Shown: positions 43,351-50,782 of the stretch, in pieces
Position numbering within the stretch: the first letter of the stretch is position 1
How the letters are laid out: the number at the start of each line of letters is the position of its first letter
Source of the DNA: WSZY01 sp050304695
Lineage (GTDB): Bacteria > Pseudomonadota > Zetaproteobacteria > Mariprofundales > Mariprofundaceae
Reading direction: 5' to 3'
DNA: 64,000 bases
NCBI GenBank assembly: GCA_050304695.1
Contig: JBNLEB010000014.1
Location: forward strand, 44,880-108,879
The notes under the pieces: model-generated
The model's input: the letters and a program-made list of their open reading frames with translations, nothing else
Databases searched by the model: none
What the model was told of the DNA's origin: nothing
Made by a program: the position numbers and the translations under genes

Positions 43351-43490
43351 GTATCCATGCCTCCATGCATGGATACTTGAACGCCAAGACAAAAGCGTGG
43401 TTTTGCCTTGGCTCACAAAATCATCACTTCGTTTCTGATTTTGGCGGCCATCCATGGCCGCGGGGAACGGAATTGGATTTAATCCCCGCT
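43351..43490. repeat. Compound hairpin repeat between algH and the flavodoxin-like gene
   Basis: GTATCCATGC/GCATGGATAC (43351-43376) comes first. 43383-43412 pairs GCCAAG..CAAAA with TTTTG..CTTGGC around GCGTGG. AAAATCA then pairs with TGATTTT. GCGGCCATCCATGGCCGC follows (43444-43461), an 8-bp stem around CC, then CGGGGA..TCCCCG (43461-43488). Order and apices match 7497-7580, but the stems differ and each remains complementary. Confidence 0.75.
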
Positions 43491-43599
43491 TGGCAGCTGT
43501 GCCGAGACATCCATGTGCGGGAAGGCCCTCCACCACCAACACTTCACACTTCCAACGCTTTACGTATGCTCTGGTTATAAAAGTTAACTGGAGTTCTCC

Positions 43600-44145
43600 A
43601 TGTCACTCAATATTCTGATCAGCTATCACTCCGATTACGGTAACACCGAAAAAATGGCACAGGCTATTGCCGCCGGTGCGAAAGCGGCGACTGACTGCTC
43701 CCCAATTCTTAAACAGGCCACTGACACAACACTCGAAGATCTGCAGGCGGCCGACCTCATCATTTTCGGCACACCGGTGCATATGGGTTCGATGGCGTGG
43801 CAAATGAAACAGCTGATCGATCGTGGCGGAAAGCTCTGGATGGAGGGTGCACTGGAAGGAAAGGTGGGGGGTGTATTTGCCACCGGAGGTGGTTTCGGTG
43901 GTGGCGGTGGCGGCGTCGAAGGCACCATGATGGCGCTCTACTCCAATTTCCTCGAACACGGCCTGGTGATGGTTGGCTTCCCTCGTTCACTGTCCGGCTA
44001 TGCCGATGCAGGCCTGCATTGGGGACCCTATGCCCGTTGTGGTAACCATGAGGGGATGCCACAATCGATCAGCGAAGCACAACTTTCAGCTGCTCGCTCA
44101 TACGGCGCGCACATCGCCGAGACCGCACTACGTATTCTGGATTAA
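43600..44145 (+). CDS. Flavodoxin-like NAD(P)H:quinone oxidoreductase family protein (WrbA-like)
   Basis: The 181-residue protein has the flavodoxin FMN-binding start ILISYHSDYGNTEKMAQAIA, the second loop GTPVHMGSMAWQMKQLIDRGG, and GVFATGGGFGGGGGGVEGTM around the flavin. WrbA-type proteins reduce quinones by two electrons. The glycine run is longer than usual. GGAG precedes the ATG. Its stop shares bases with the stop of the convergent FHA gene (TTAA), so no space is left for a terminator between them. Confidence 0.88.
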   Translation: MSLNILISYHSDYGNTEKMAQAIAAGAKAATDCSPILKQATDTTLEDLQAADLIIFGTPVHMGSMAWQMKQLIDRGGKLWMEGALEGKVGGVFATGGGFGGGGGGVEGTMMALYSNFLEHGLVMVGFPRSLSGYADAGLHWGPYARCGNHEGMPQSISEAQLSAARSYGAHIAETALRILD

Positions 44146-45095
44146 TTCTCTTTATCTGTTAGCTGTAAATTTTCTTTCCAGAAGAGTTCTGACTCATTGA
44201 TGGGAAGGAGTACTGCGGGAACCGGTTTTATCATATATGAAAAGTCCGACTTGAAACCGGACCCTTTACTTATACCCGATACTTCTCCAACAGCTGTCAT
44301 TCCAAACATGAGCACTGCAACAATAGCAGAGGCAATCATTCGCTTTTGCTTGATCATATTGGTCGCCACACCCAGACAATAGAAAAGTGTCACCGCCAAT
44401 ACCAACGTACTCAGTCCATAATTCAGTACAAAACCAAGTAACCTGTTTGACGAAAAAAACTCAATATATTCTACGACTGTTTCACCCAGCTCCGTAAACA
44501 GCATCATCAAAAGCACGATAGAAAGCTGCCTGTGAAAACCAGCTGTATGCGTAGCGACTCTGCCAACAAGAGACCATATTCCCACCCATATCAAAACAAT
44601 GATCAGCACCCCGATGACCATCATAATAAACTGGGATGGCTCAAACTCTTCATAGGTCTCGAGATATTGTGATGTCATCACAAAAGCCAGGAAAAAGAGA
44701 AAAACTCCCCATGCAATAACAGGCTTCCCAACCAGCTTGATCCAGGACGGAACCGGATGCCACTTTAATGGTGCTGCAACAGGGTGGTTTTGAGCATAAA
44801 AACTAAAGTGGCTATCGCCTATGGAGACATGATCGCCTGAAGAGATCACTGTCTCTTCAGCGATGGGTCTGCCGTCGGCTAAAAAGCTTCCATTATTACT
44901 CTGGCAGTCACTGACTCTCCACTCACCTTCATTCTCACCCTCTTCGACTCGCAGGTGAATATCGGAAACGTAAGGGTCGTCTAAAATCAGTGTGTTCTCG
45001 TAGCCGCGACCGATGGTCACCGGAAAAGAGTCCACTTTATGGTATATCTTTACCTTACTTGTCTGGTTTCGCTCCTCAATAATCAGTTTTGCCAT
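44142..45095 (-). CDS. FHA-domain integral membrane protein
   Basis: The N-terminal FHA domain (residues about 20-95) has the phosphothreonine-binding set: TIGRGYENTLIL, VSDIHLRVEE (Ser and His) and CQSNNGSFLADGRPI (Asn-Gly). At least five membrane spans follow (from GKPVIAWGVFLFFLAFV to IVAVLMFGMTAV). A short extracytoplasmic tail follows. The start overlaps the end of the upstream protease gene by 13 bases, so the two form one operon. A signalling or scaffold role in which phospho-binding is coupled to a periplasmic protease is inference. I do not know a named family with this architecture. Confidence 0.85.
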   Translation of the reverse strand: MAKLIIEERNQTSKVKIYHKVDSFPVTIGRGYENTLILDDPYVSDIHLRVEEGENEGEWRVSDCQSNNGSFLADGRPIAEETVISSGDHVSIGDSHFSFYAQNHPVAAPLKWHPVPSWIKLVGKPVIAWGVFLFFLAFVMTSQYLETYEEFEPSQFIMMVIGVLIIVLIWVGIWSLVGRVATHTAGFHRQLSIVLLMMLFTELGETVVEYIEFFSSNRLLGFVLNYGLSTLVLAVTLFYCLGVATNMIKQKRMIASAIVAVLMFGMTAVGEVSGISKGSGFKSDFSYMIKPVPAVLLPINESELFWKENLQLTDKEN

Positions 45096-46327
45096 TGGAA
45101 CGACTCCGAAAATTTCTTTAACAACTGAATACCCGCTTCATGCTCAACACCCGAAACATCCATGCTGAACAGCACACCTTGATCAGGCACTCCAATTTGA
45201 GCCATAACCAACATCATATCATTCAGACCGGAATATTTTTTATACTTCCTGGTGCAGAAAGAGACCTTCCAAGTGCTGTTATTTTGAAAGATAATGGACG
45301 AATTACACTGCTCCGGCGTAAAGTTCTCTTCATCTTCCAGATCGCCAGATGAGCCGTTATTTTTATATCTCTGCTGATAAAGCGATGCGAACTGAAATGA
45401 ATTCAAATCCTTATTTTGCAACAAATTATATTGGTATCTTATCATTCCGGTACGAAGACGGGACGAAAGATATATATTGTCTTCTGTCGAACAGGAGCGA
45501 TAAGTCGAACGATAACGGAGCTTAGGCTCTTTGGATGAATTGCCCCAACATTTGGTAAAATTGGATATTCGCTCAGGGACACGAATACCCTTTCCAAACG
45601 GAACGAGTTTCCACTCGGATTCCAGGAGCGTTGAAAGCAGTTGTTTCTGATTCGCCCTCAGTTGTTTCCCAATATCATTCTGGAAATCAGTACCGTTTTT
45701 ATTCATCTGCCTGGTCAATGCCTGCAAATAATTAACGGGCACCAGGAAACTGATATCGCTACCCATCGTGGAAACGTTAATACCTATCACTTCGCCCGCA
45801 GTATTAATCGCAGGGCCTCCACTCATTCCGGGATTTAATGAGCCTGAAAAAAGGATTTTCTCATGCATCGAGTATTTTAAATAGCCGTTATAATTACCCT
45901 CGATAATCGTCATACCGAGATCGAATGGATTCCCCATCGAAAACATACGGATCCCCTGCGATGGTTTGGTCGATGAAAGATTAAAATAAGGGAGCCCCTC
46001 TTCCGATCGCTGCACAAGCGCCAGATCATGCACAACATCGATTGCACGAATGGTAAGTTCGCCCTGCTTGCCTTGGAAATCCCGATATTGCAAACGGTAT
46101 CTATCAGGATACTGAACCATATCGGAGACGACATGATAGTTTGTAGCAATCATACCATTTGCATCGATTGCGAATCCCGACCCGATCGTTGCTTTATCCC
46201 CGGAGACAACATCGATCACTCTTACCTGATATATTTTATTTTCATTTGCTTTGAACAGGGCATCGGCACCCATAGCGTTAGCCATGGCAGGCAACAATAA
46301 CGCGACTATAGTCAAAAATATTTTCAA
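45083..46327 (-). CDS. Exported trypsin-like (DegP/HtrA-like core) serine protease
   Basis: The protease domain has His65 (NYHVV), Asp101 (HDLALVQ) and Ser169 in NPGMSGGPA, plus GSGFAIDANGMIATN typical of the HtrA clan. There is no PDZ domain; the last 190 residues are a separate Cys- and Tyr-rich domain (WGNSSKEPKLRYRSTYRSC). The signal peptide is FLTIVALLLPAMANA. I choose the TTG at 46327 because GGAGG lies 6 bases upstream and the signal peptide then starts properly; the frame extends to 46417 with an unlikely leader. It is AT-rich and forms an operon with the FHA membrane protein. Confidence 0.87.
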   Translation of the reverse strand: MKIFLTIVALLLPAMANAMGADALFKANENKIYQVRVIDVVSGDKATIGSGFAIDANGMIATNYHVVSDMVQYPDRYRLQYRDFQGKQGELTIRAIDVVHDLALVQRSEEGLPYFNLSSTKPSQGIRMFSMGNPFDLGMTIIEGNYNGYLKYSMHEKILFSGSLNPGMSGGPAINTAGEVIGINVSTMGSDISFLVPVNYLQALTRQMNKNGTDFQNDIGKQLRANQKQLLSTLLESEWKLVPFGKGIRVPERISNFTKCWGNSSKEPKLRYRSTYRSCSTEDNIYLSSRLRTGMIRYQYNLLQNKDLNSFQFASLYQQRYKNNGSSGDLEDEENFTPEQCNSSIIFQNNSTWKVSFCTRKYKKYSGLNDMMLVMAQIGVPDQGVLFSMDVSGVEHEAGIQLLKKFSESFQWQN

Positions 46328-46480
46328 CAAATTCCTCCCTCGGCTGTTCCCATGAACGGTAGCAGACCAGGTTTCGATTTCTACCACATAAATGACGAGG
46401 CCCATCCTGCCCCTCATCCTTCGGGCACGCCGTCCAGGCAGATACTCCTGTCGATTTGCCTGCCTTTTGTTTAAAAGCTT

Positions 46481-46999
46481 TTATTCGGCCAGGTCTTTTT
46501 CCTTGTCCGGCTCCAGATAGAGATAGGTCAGTCCTGCTGCCACCCCGGCGCCACTGCTGCCGGTAAAGGCAGGTTTCAGTGTAAAGCGTTTGTGGCTGCC
46601 ACCCACCAGCACCTGTGCTCCGGCCCCGATACCGACGGTCGCCGAACCGCCACCACCGTAATATTTCCCGGCAAGTTCGTAGCTTCCGACCTCATAATGT
46701 TTCGTGATCACCGAATAACCCAGCTCCGTCCTGCGATCGAAATGAAGATCGATACCGAATCCGATCCCAGTCTCTCCCCGGTAGTGCTCGAGGCCATCAC
46801 TGCCGCCTCCGGTGATATGGAGTACACAGTGCACCCGAGCCATCGAACGGATCAGCAGGGAGTACCCCTTCTCCTTGTCGGTCACGCAGTTCAGCGTTCC
46901 CAGCTGCGCCTCGTTCTGTTCACTTTTGGGTTCACTCTCAGCCAGTGCCTGCGTTACCAGCAACAGGAAAGCTATCAAACCCATCATCACCTTATTCAT
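46481..46999 (-). CDS. DUF992-like exported protein
   Basis: The 172-residue protein has a signal peptide (MNKVMMGLIAFLLLVTQALA). The body matches the pattern I know for DUF992: GTLNCVTDKEKGYSLLIRS, CVLHITGGG, YRGETGIGFGIDLHF, LAGKYYGGGGSATVGIGAGA and LVGGSHKRFTLKP, with two cysteines. The function is unknown; these are probably periplasmic or outer-membrane beta proteins. It is read alone on the minus strand between the protease and the phosphatase. Confidence 0.82.
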   Translation of the reverse strand: MNKVMMGLIAFLLLVTQALAESEPKSEQNEAQLGTLNCVTDKEKGYSLLIRSMARVHCVLHITGGGSDGLEHYRGETGIGFGIDLHFDRRTELGYSVITKHYEVGSYELAGKYYGGGGSATVGIGAGAQVLVGGSHKRFTLKPAFTGSSGAGVAAGLTYLYLEPDKEKDLAE

Positions 47000-47098
47000 G
47001 ATTCACCCCCATCATTCACTCCTGCAAGTTCCCTATAAGTTCAAAGCGAACTGCTATTCGATTATAGCAGTGAACGGGAACCGGTATCGGACCGATCG

Positions 47099-47680
47099 TT
47101 ACTTGTTGTGAAAGCAGAGGCGACTGACACCATTCGCCACTTCAACACGACTCCAGCATGCATATGGCATCTCCATCGAACGCGTGGAGATGACCGGTGC
47201 ATCCAGCACATGGGCAATCAACATACGAAACGAACCTGAGTGCGCCACGACAAGCAGGTGTTGACCATCATGAGTCGAACAGATGTCCGACCAGAACCGG
47301 GCAATGCGATCCCGCAGTTGGTAGATCGACTCTCCGCCCGGCACCTCGACACTTTCAGGATCGGCACGCCACTGCTCCAGCACACCCGGATACCGCAACG
47401 TGATCTCCTCCGGAGTCAGTCCATCCCACTCGCCGTAAAACATCTCGGCGATGCGATCATCGACCATACACGCAATACCTTTTGCCTCAGCCCACTGGCT
47501 GGCCGGTTCACGGCAGCGCGATAGCGGCGAAGTGATGATCATATCGGTCTCGTCACCTATCTGACTCCAGACACCATCCATATCGCTTCGACCCTTCATC
47601 GTCAGCGGGTCATCGGTCCGGCCACGATATTTGACGCCACCTTCAAGTTCACCGTGACGAAGCAGATCAACCGTTATCAA
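47099..47680 (-). CDS. Histidine phosphatase family protein (CobC/alpha-ribazole phosphatase-like)
   Basis: The 193-residue protein has the RHG catalytic motif at LLRHGELEGG, the family's Glu in AEMFYGEWDG, and the second His in VVAHSGSFRMLIAHVL. CobC-like proteins act on alpha-ribazole phosphate, but no other cobalamin gene is near, so the substrate stays open. The start is TTG with AGGAGAGGAA upstream. The left end of a CGTCAT repeat begins 14 bases upstream of the start codon, so the repeat lies in the leader of this gene. Confidence 0.88.
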   Translation of the reverse strand: MITVDLLRHGELEGGVKYRGRTDDPLTMKGRSDMDGVWSQIGDETDMIITSPLSRCREPASQWAEAKGIACMVDDRIAEMFYGEWDGLTPEEITLRYPGVLEQWRADPESVEVPGGESIYQLRDRIARFWSDICSTHDGQHLLVVAHSGSFRMLIAHVLDAPVISTRSMEMPYACWSRVEVANGVSRLCFHNK

Positions 47681-47693
47681 ATTCCTCTCCTCT

Positions 47694-48208
47694 CGTCATT
47701 CCGGGCTTGACCCGGAATCCATCTTTCTCAGAACAGATATTCATACAAATCCATCCATTCGGGGTTGTCTGTCTCAATTGAATCTATCTTCCATGACCTT
47801 TGCCACGACTTCAGACTTTTCTCTCTGGCTATCGCCGAGACCATCGATTCATGCTGTTCATACCAAACAAGGCGATCAACGCCATAGCGTTTGGTAAACC
47901 CTTCCACCAGATGTTGTTTATGCTCCCAAACCCTCTTCTTCAGGTTTGAAGTTACTCCGATGTAAAGAGTCCCGTTTTTACGGCTACAAAGAAGATAAAC
48001 ACAAGGTTGCTTCATCCATATCCCTTCCCTTTTAACGCCTCCTGTCATTCCGGCAACACCCCAGGGTGGCCTCTCTTGTGCAAGCACAATTCGCCTTCAA
48101 GCCGGAATCCATGGATGCCGGATCACAAATCGGCAGGAAGCCGATTTGGACGGTCTTCCGCCCGAAGGGTGAGACACACGGATGTGTCGAATCAAGTCCG
48201 GCATGACG
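47694..48208. repeat. CGTCAT-element carrying a GIY-YIG gene and further nested hairpin modules
   Basis: The left part, CGTCATTCCGGGCTTGACCC with GGAATCCAT, ends at 47722, 5 bases from the stop codon of the GIY-YIG gene. After the gene a second element begins (TGTCATTCCGG at 48043). Its first hairpin loop is filled with about 45 extra bases (48054-48100), and its second hairpin (GCCGGAT/CAAGTCCGGC) is filled with a 69-base module (48124-48192) containing the CAAATCGGCAGGAAGCCG hairpin and GACACACGGATGTGTC. The right end GCATGACG is at 48201-48208. AATCCAT is repeated at 47716-47722 and 48106-48112. Confidence 0.82.
47728..48015 (-). CDS. Small GIY-YIG nuclease domain protein, copy 1
   Basis: This 95-residue protein is a GIY-YIG domain alone. 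VYLLCSRKNGTLYIGVTSNL holds the two tyrosine motifs, followed by KRVWEHKQHLVEGFTKRYGV with conserved Arg and His, and EKSLKSWQRSWKIDSIE. The fold makes metal-dependent DNA cuts. The start is set at the ATG at 48015 by comparison with the second copy at 50965-51252, which is about 80 percent identical in protein. The gene sits inside a repeat element, as does the other copy, which suggests that nuclease and repeat belong together. Confidence 0.93.
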   Translation of the reverse strand: MKQPCVYLLCSRKNGTLYIGVTSNLKKRVWEHKQHLVEGFTKRYGVDRLVWYEQHESMVSAIAREKSLKSWQRSWKIDSIETDNPEWMDLYEYLF

Positions 48209-48294
48209 AAATTTAAATCAACTTCAACCCTTATGGTTTTGAAAGGCTGCCAGATGCGGTAATGTGGCGGCAAGTTCGCATACAGGGGAAGCCC

Positions 48295-48897
48295 ATGTCT
48301 GAAGATTTTGATACAACCGACCCAAAAAACATCGAGGGCATGAAACATGTCCGTGGCCTGCTCCAATACCTCGGCGACGATCCCGACCGCGAAGGTTTGC
48401 AGGAGACCCCGGCCCGCGTTCTGGCTGCAATGCATGAGCACTTCTCGGGCTACGCGGAAGACCCGCGTGACCACCTCTCCAAAACCTTCGAGGAGGCAGA
48501 GGGCTACGACGAGGTGGTGCTGGTATCGGATATCGACATCCACAGCCACTGCGAACATCACATGGTTCCCTTCGTCGGCAAGGCACACATCGCCTATATC
48601 CCCAGAGACAGGATTGTCGGCATCTCCAAACTCGCCCGCGTCGCCGAGGGCTATGCCAAGCGATTGCAGGTACAGGAAAAACTAACCATGCAGATCGCCA
48701 ACGCCATCGACGAAGAGCTGAATCCGAAGGGCGTCGCCGTCATCATCCAGTGCCAGCACTTCTGCATGTGCCATCGCGGCGTGCACAAGCCGCAGTCGTG
48801 GACCACCACCTCAAAACTGACCGGCGCCTTTCTGAAGAATCCATCTTCACGTCTGGAACTCTTCCAGCTCATCGGCATGAAGAAGTCGGCCGACTAA
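48295..48897 (+). CDS. folE: GTP cyclohydrolase I
   Basis: FolE converts GTP to dihydroneopterin triphosphate for folate. The 200-residue protein has GLLQYLGDDPDREGLQETPARV and the zinc and catalytic residues in SHCEHHMVPFVGKAHIAYIP and QHFCMCHRGV. GISKLARVAEGYAKRLQVQE is also present. It is the FolE1 type. ATG 48295 has AGGGGAAG upstream and fits the family length; the longer start at 48262 does not. It lies between a repeat element and an accessory gene, without other folate genes nearby. Confidence 0.97.
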   Translation: MSEDFDTTDPKNIEGMKHVRGLLQYLGDDPDREGLQETPARVLAAMHEHFSGYAEDPRDHLSKTFEEAEGYDEVVLVSDIDIHSHCEHHMVPFVGKAHIAYIPRDRIVGISKLARVAEGYAKRLQVQEKLTMQIANAIDEELNPKGVAVIIQCQHFCMCHRGVHKPQSWTTTSKLTGAFLKNPSSRLELFQLIGMKKSAD

Positions 48898-48916
48898 TGA
48901 CCATACCTGCTTCCGA

Positions 48917-49813
48917 TTACGTCTGGTTACTCGTGCATTTGTTTCCCAGAGAAAGACGATCATCAAAGTAATTTCTCAATAACGCATACCTAAATGCCAA
49001 CTTGCTATTCTTCTCTTCTTTGTATTGGTTGGATTTTCTTACTATAAAATTATAGGCATCTCTTTTGAGGTCATCGCTATCTGGCATGTGCTTTTCTTGA
49101 AACTCTTTGCCTAGATAGTCAATAAAAGGAATCCCATCGTCATCCACAGCAATATATTTTATGCACTGATTGGCCATAATTTTTTCGATTTCTTTAACCT
49201 TATCCCCATTTGGATTCTGATTGGCACATACACGAAGATAGTTAACCATCTCCTCACCAATAGTAATCCTAGGATACTGGGAAATATTTGATTCTAATGA
49301 ATACGCACGAGCTAGCGCAGGTCCATATACTTCGCCATTATCAATCTCAAAGGCTATTCCAACATCAATACCTCCACGTATTGGATGTCCAACAGCTAGA
49401 AAAGCAAGCGATACAATACCTGCAGCCCCTAACATTCCATGTATTCCACTTATCGGTATGTTTATTGCTGACTCTTCTTTTCTTAGCGACATGTAAATTG
49501 TAATAAAGTCAGAAAATGCAAACGAACTGATTGAAGGGTTGATAGCAGCTTTAAAAATTTCACTCTCTTCGGCACTAAACTGGTTTTGGTCTATTCTGCC
49601 ATCAAAATTAGCAATCATGTCGAAAGAATTTCGAAATGATTCTCTCATACTCTGTACTGTTCCGTAGGTGTCTTTTAACGACTGCGTAAACTCTTCTATT
49701 TCTTTCGAGCTATCAGGGTTAGGTAGACCTTTGATGTTTCTTAAGCAATCTTGTTGTCCAAGAATATCTATATACGCCACCGCGTAAAATCCGGGATAAA
49801 TATTATCGTCCAC
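48917..49813 (-). CDS. Protein with degenerate class III nucleotide cyclase-like features
   Basis: The 298-residue protein has YAVAYIDILGQQ near the N-terminus (Asp16 at the place of the first metal ligand of class III cyclases, compare F-DI-GF). It also has FAFSDFITIYM (Asp102, place of the second metal ligand) and RGGIDVGIAFEIDNGEVYGPALARAYSLE, like the dimer-interface strand and helix of the cyclase fold. The motifs are spread further apart than in classical cyclases by an insertion of about 75 residues. It is clearly AT-rich and lies amid repeats, so it was probably acquired. No effector gene is adjacent. I cannot tell whether it is active. Confidence 0.72.
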   Translation of the reverse strand: MDDNIYPGFYAVAYIDILGQQDCLRNIKGLPNPDSSKEIEEFTQSLKDTYGTVQSMRESFRNSFDMIANFDGRIDQNQFSAEESEIFKAAINPSISSFAFSDFITIYMSLRKEESAINIPISGIHGMLGAAGIVSLAFLAVGHPIRGGIDVGIAFEIDNGEVYGPALARAYSLESNISQYPRITIGEEMVNYLRVCANQNPNGDKVKEIEKIMANQCIKYIAVDDDGIPFIDYLGKEFQEKHMPDSDDLKRDAYNFIVRKSNQYKEEKNSKLAFRYALLRNYFDDRLSLGNKCTSNQT

Positions 49814-49897
49814 TTGTAGCCCCTATTTCAGTAACACAAAGAACCACTTGGCCCCTCACTTGATACTTTCAATATAGACTGGCCTTGCACACTTCAT

Positions 49898-49953
49898 CAA
49901 ACCAAAAGTTCGGCGATATAACTTTCCGGATCATCCATGTCGGCATCAGTAAC
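49898..49953 (-). pseudogene. Second, short copy of the ycgN 3' end
   Basis: Read on the minus strand, this gives VTDADMDDPESYIAELLV and a stop, against ITESDADMDDLESYIDDFLL and a stop in YcgN (50333-50773). At DNA level the block from 49915 to 49947 has about 29 of 32 bases identical to 50352-50384. It lies downstream of ycgN in the direction of transcription, beyond an AbrB-like gene and a CGTCAT-element, and has no start. Confidence 0.82.
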
Positions 49954-49956
49954 TCT

Positions 49957-50011
49957 CGTCATTCCCGCAAAAGCGGGAATCCATGGATGCCGGATCAAGT
50001 CCGGCATGACG
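49957..50011. repeat. Canonical, empty 55-bp CGTCAT-element
   Basis: The outer ends CGTCAT and ATGACG are inverted repeats. Inside are hairpin 1 (ATTCCCGC-AAAA-GCGGGAAT), the self-complementary linker ATCCATGGAT that partly overlaps both stems, and hairpin 2 (ATGCCGGA-TCAAG-TCCGGCAT). This copy has no insert and serves as reference for the loaded copies at 9506, 47694/48043, 50783 and 50927. The rest of the 303-bp gap 49814-50116 holds only the short ycgN 3' copy and no gene. Confidence 0.92.
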
Positions 50012-50116
50012 CTATTGCATAAGTAGATTGTACCGTTCCGTTTTTGATTCAGGCAGAAGTGATGAAATCACTTCCGAACAGAGTTCTCTCCGGCTAACTG
50101 CTGGAATCGACCAGAT

Positions 50117-50323
50117 TCATACCCTATCGCCATCACGCGGAACGGAGGTGTCGATGCCACCAAGGAACCCACGCATCGATTTCATATCCCTCACCCGCAC
50201 CAACTCAATACGACCGTTGTAAGGGATCACCTGCAACATCTCACCGATATGAATTCCAACCTGTTCACATACCTGTCTCGGTATCGTAACTTGAAATGCA
50301 TTTGAAACAGTTACGGTCTGCAT
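50117..50323 (-). CDS. AbrB/VapB-type DNA-binding protein (orphan antitoxin candidate)
   Basis: The 68-residue protein has the swapped-hairpin SpoVT-AbrB start MQTVTVSNAFQVTIPRQVCE, then LQVIPYNGRIELVRV, and a C-terminal tail MRGFLGGIDTSVPRDGDRV like that of VapB antitoxins that bind a PIN toxin. No PIN toxin gene follows; downstream are a repeat and a copy of the ycgN 3' end. It starts 10 bases after the ycgN stop. It could be a solitary regulator or what remains of a toxin-antitoxin pair. Confidence 0.88.
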   Translation of the reverse strand: MQTVTVSNAFQVTIPRQVCEQVGIHIGEMLQVIPYNGRIELVRVRDMKSMRGFLGGIDTSVPRDGDRV

Positions 50324-50332
50324 GGCTAACTC

Positions 50333-50773
50333 CTAGAGCAAAAAATCATCAATATAGCTTTCCAGATCATCCATGTCGGCATCGGATTCGGTGATAACGC
50401 TGTTCTGCATCGAAACACCAGCGGTATGAACGGTGTCGGGATCGTTTGAGACGAGCGGATGCCACGGCTTTAGCTTCTTACCTTCGAAGAGCAGACGATA
50501 GGCGCAGCTCTCGGGCAGCCATACCATCTCTTTCTCTGTGAACTTACGGATGTCGGCACAGTCGGGAACCTTCTTGAAACGGTCAACATAATCGGTGCAA
50601 CGGCAGGTCGAGCCATCGAACAGTTTGCAGGCGACCGTGGTAAAGAACATCTCGTCGGTGTCCTCATCCTGAAACTTGTAGAGGCAGCAACGGCCGCAGC
50701 CGTCGCAGAGTGATTCCCACTCCTCACTGCTCATCTCGGTCAGGCTCTTCTGTTCCCAAAACTTCTCAGTCAT
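50333..50773 (-). CDS. ycgN: UPF0260 family cysteine-rich protein YcgN
   Basis: The 146-residue protein matches YcgN closely: FWEQKSLTEMSSEEWESLCD, CDGCGRCCLYKFQDEDTDE, VACKLFDGSTCRC, and WLPESCAYRLLFEGKKLKPW. The seven to eight cysteines suggest metal or Fe-S binding; the role is unknown. ATG 50773 has GGAGG 5 bases upstream and fits the family start; an in-frame ATG at 50788 lies in the end of the repeat at 50783. Its last codons are repeated at 49898-49953. Confidence 0.95.
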   Translation of the reverse strand: MTEKFWEQKSLTEMSSEEWESLCDGCGRCCLYKFQDEDTDEMFFTTVACKLFDGSTCRCTDYVDRFKKVPDCADIRKFTEKEMVWLPESCAYRLLFEGKKLKPWHPLVSNDPDTVHTAGVSMQNSVITESDADMDDLESYIDDFLL

Positions 50774-50782
50774 TAACGCCTC

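Noticed and set aside
48917..50323. Pycsar-type defence operon (cyclase plus effector)
   Set aside because: No membrane or TIR effector gene is adjacent; the neighbouring AbrB-like gene is separated by a repeat and a pseudogene fragment.
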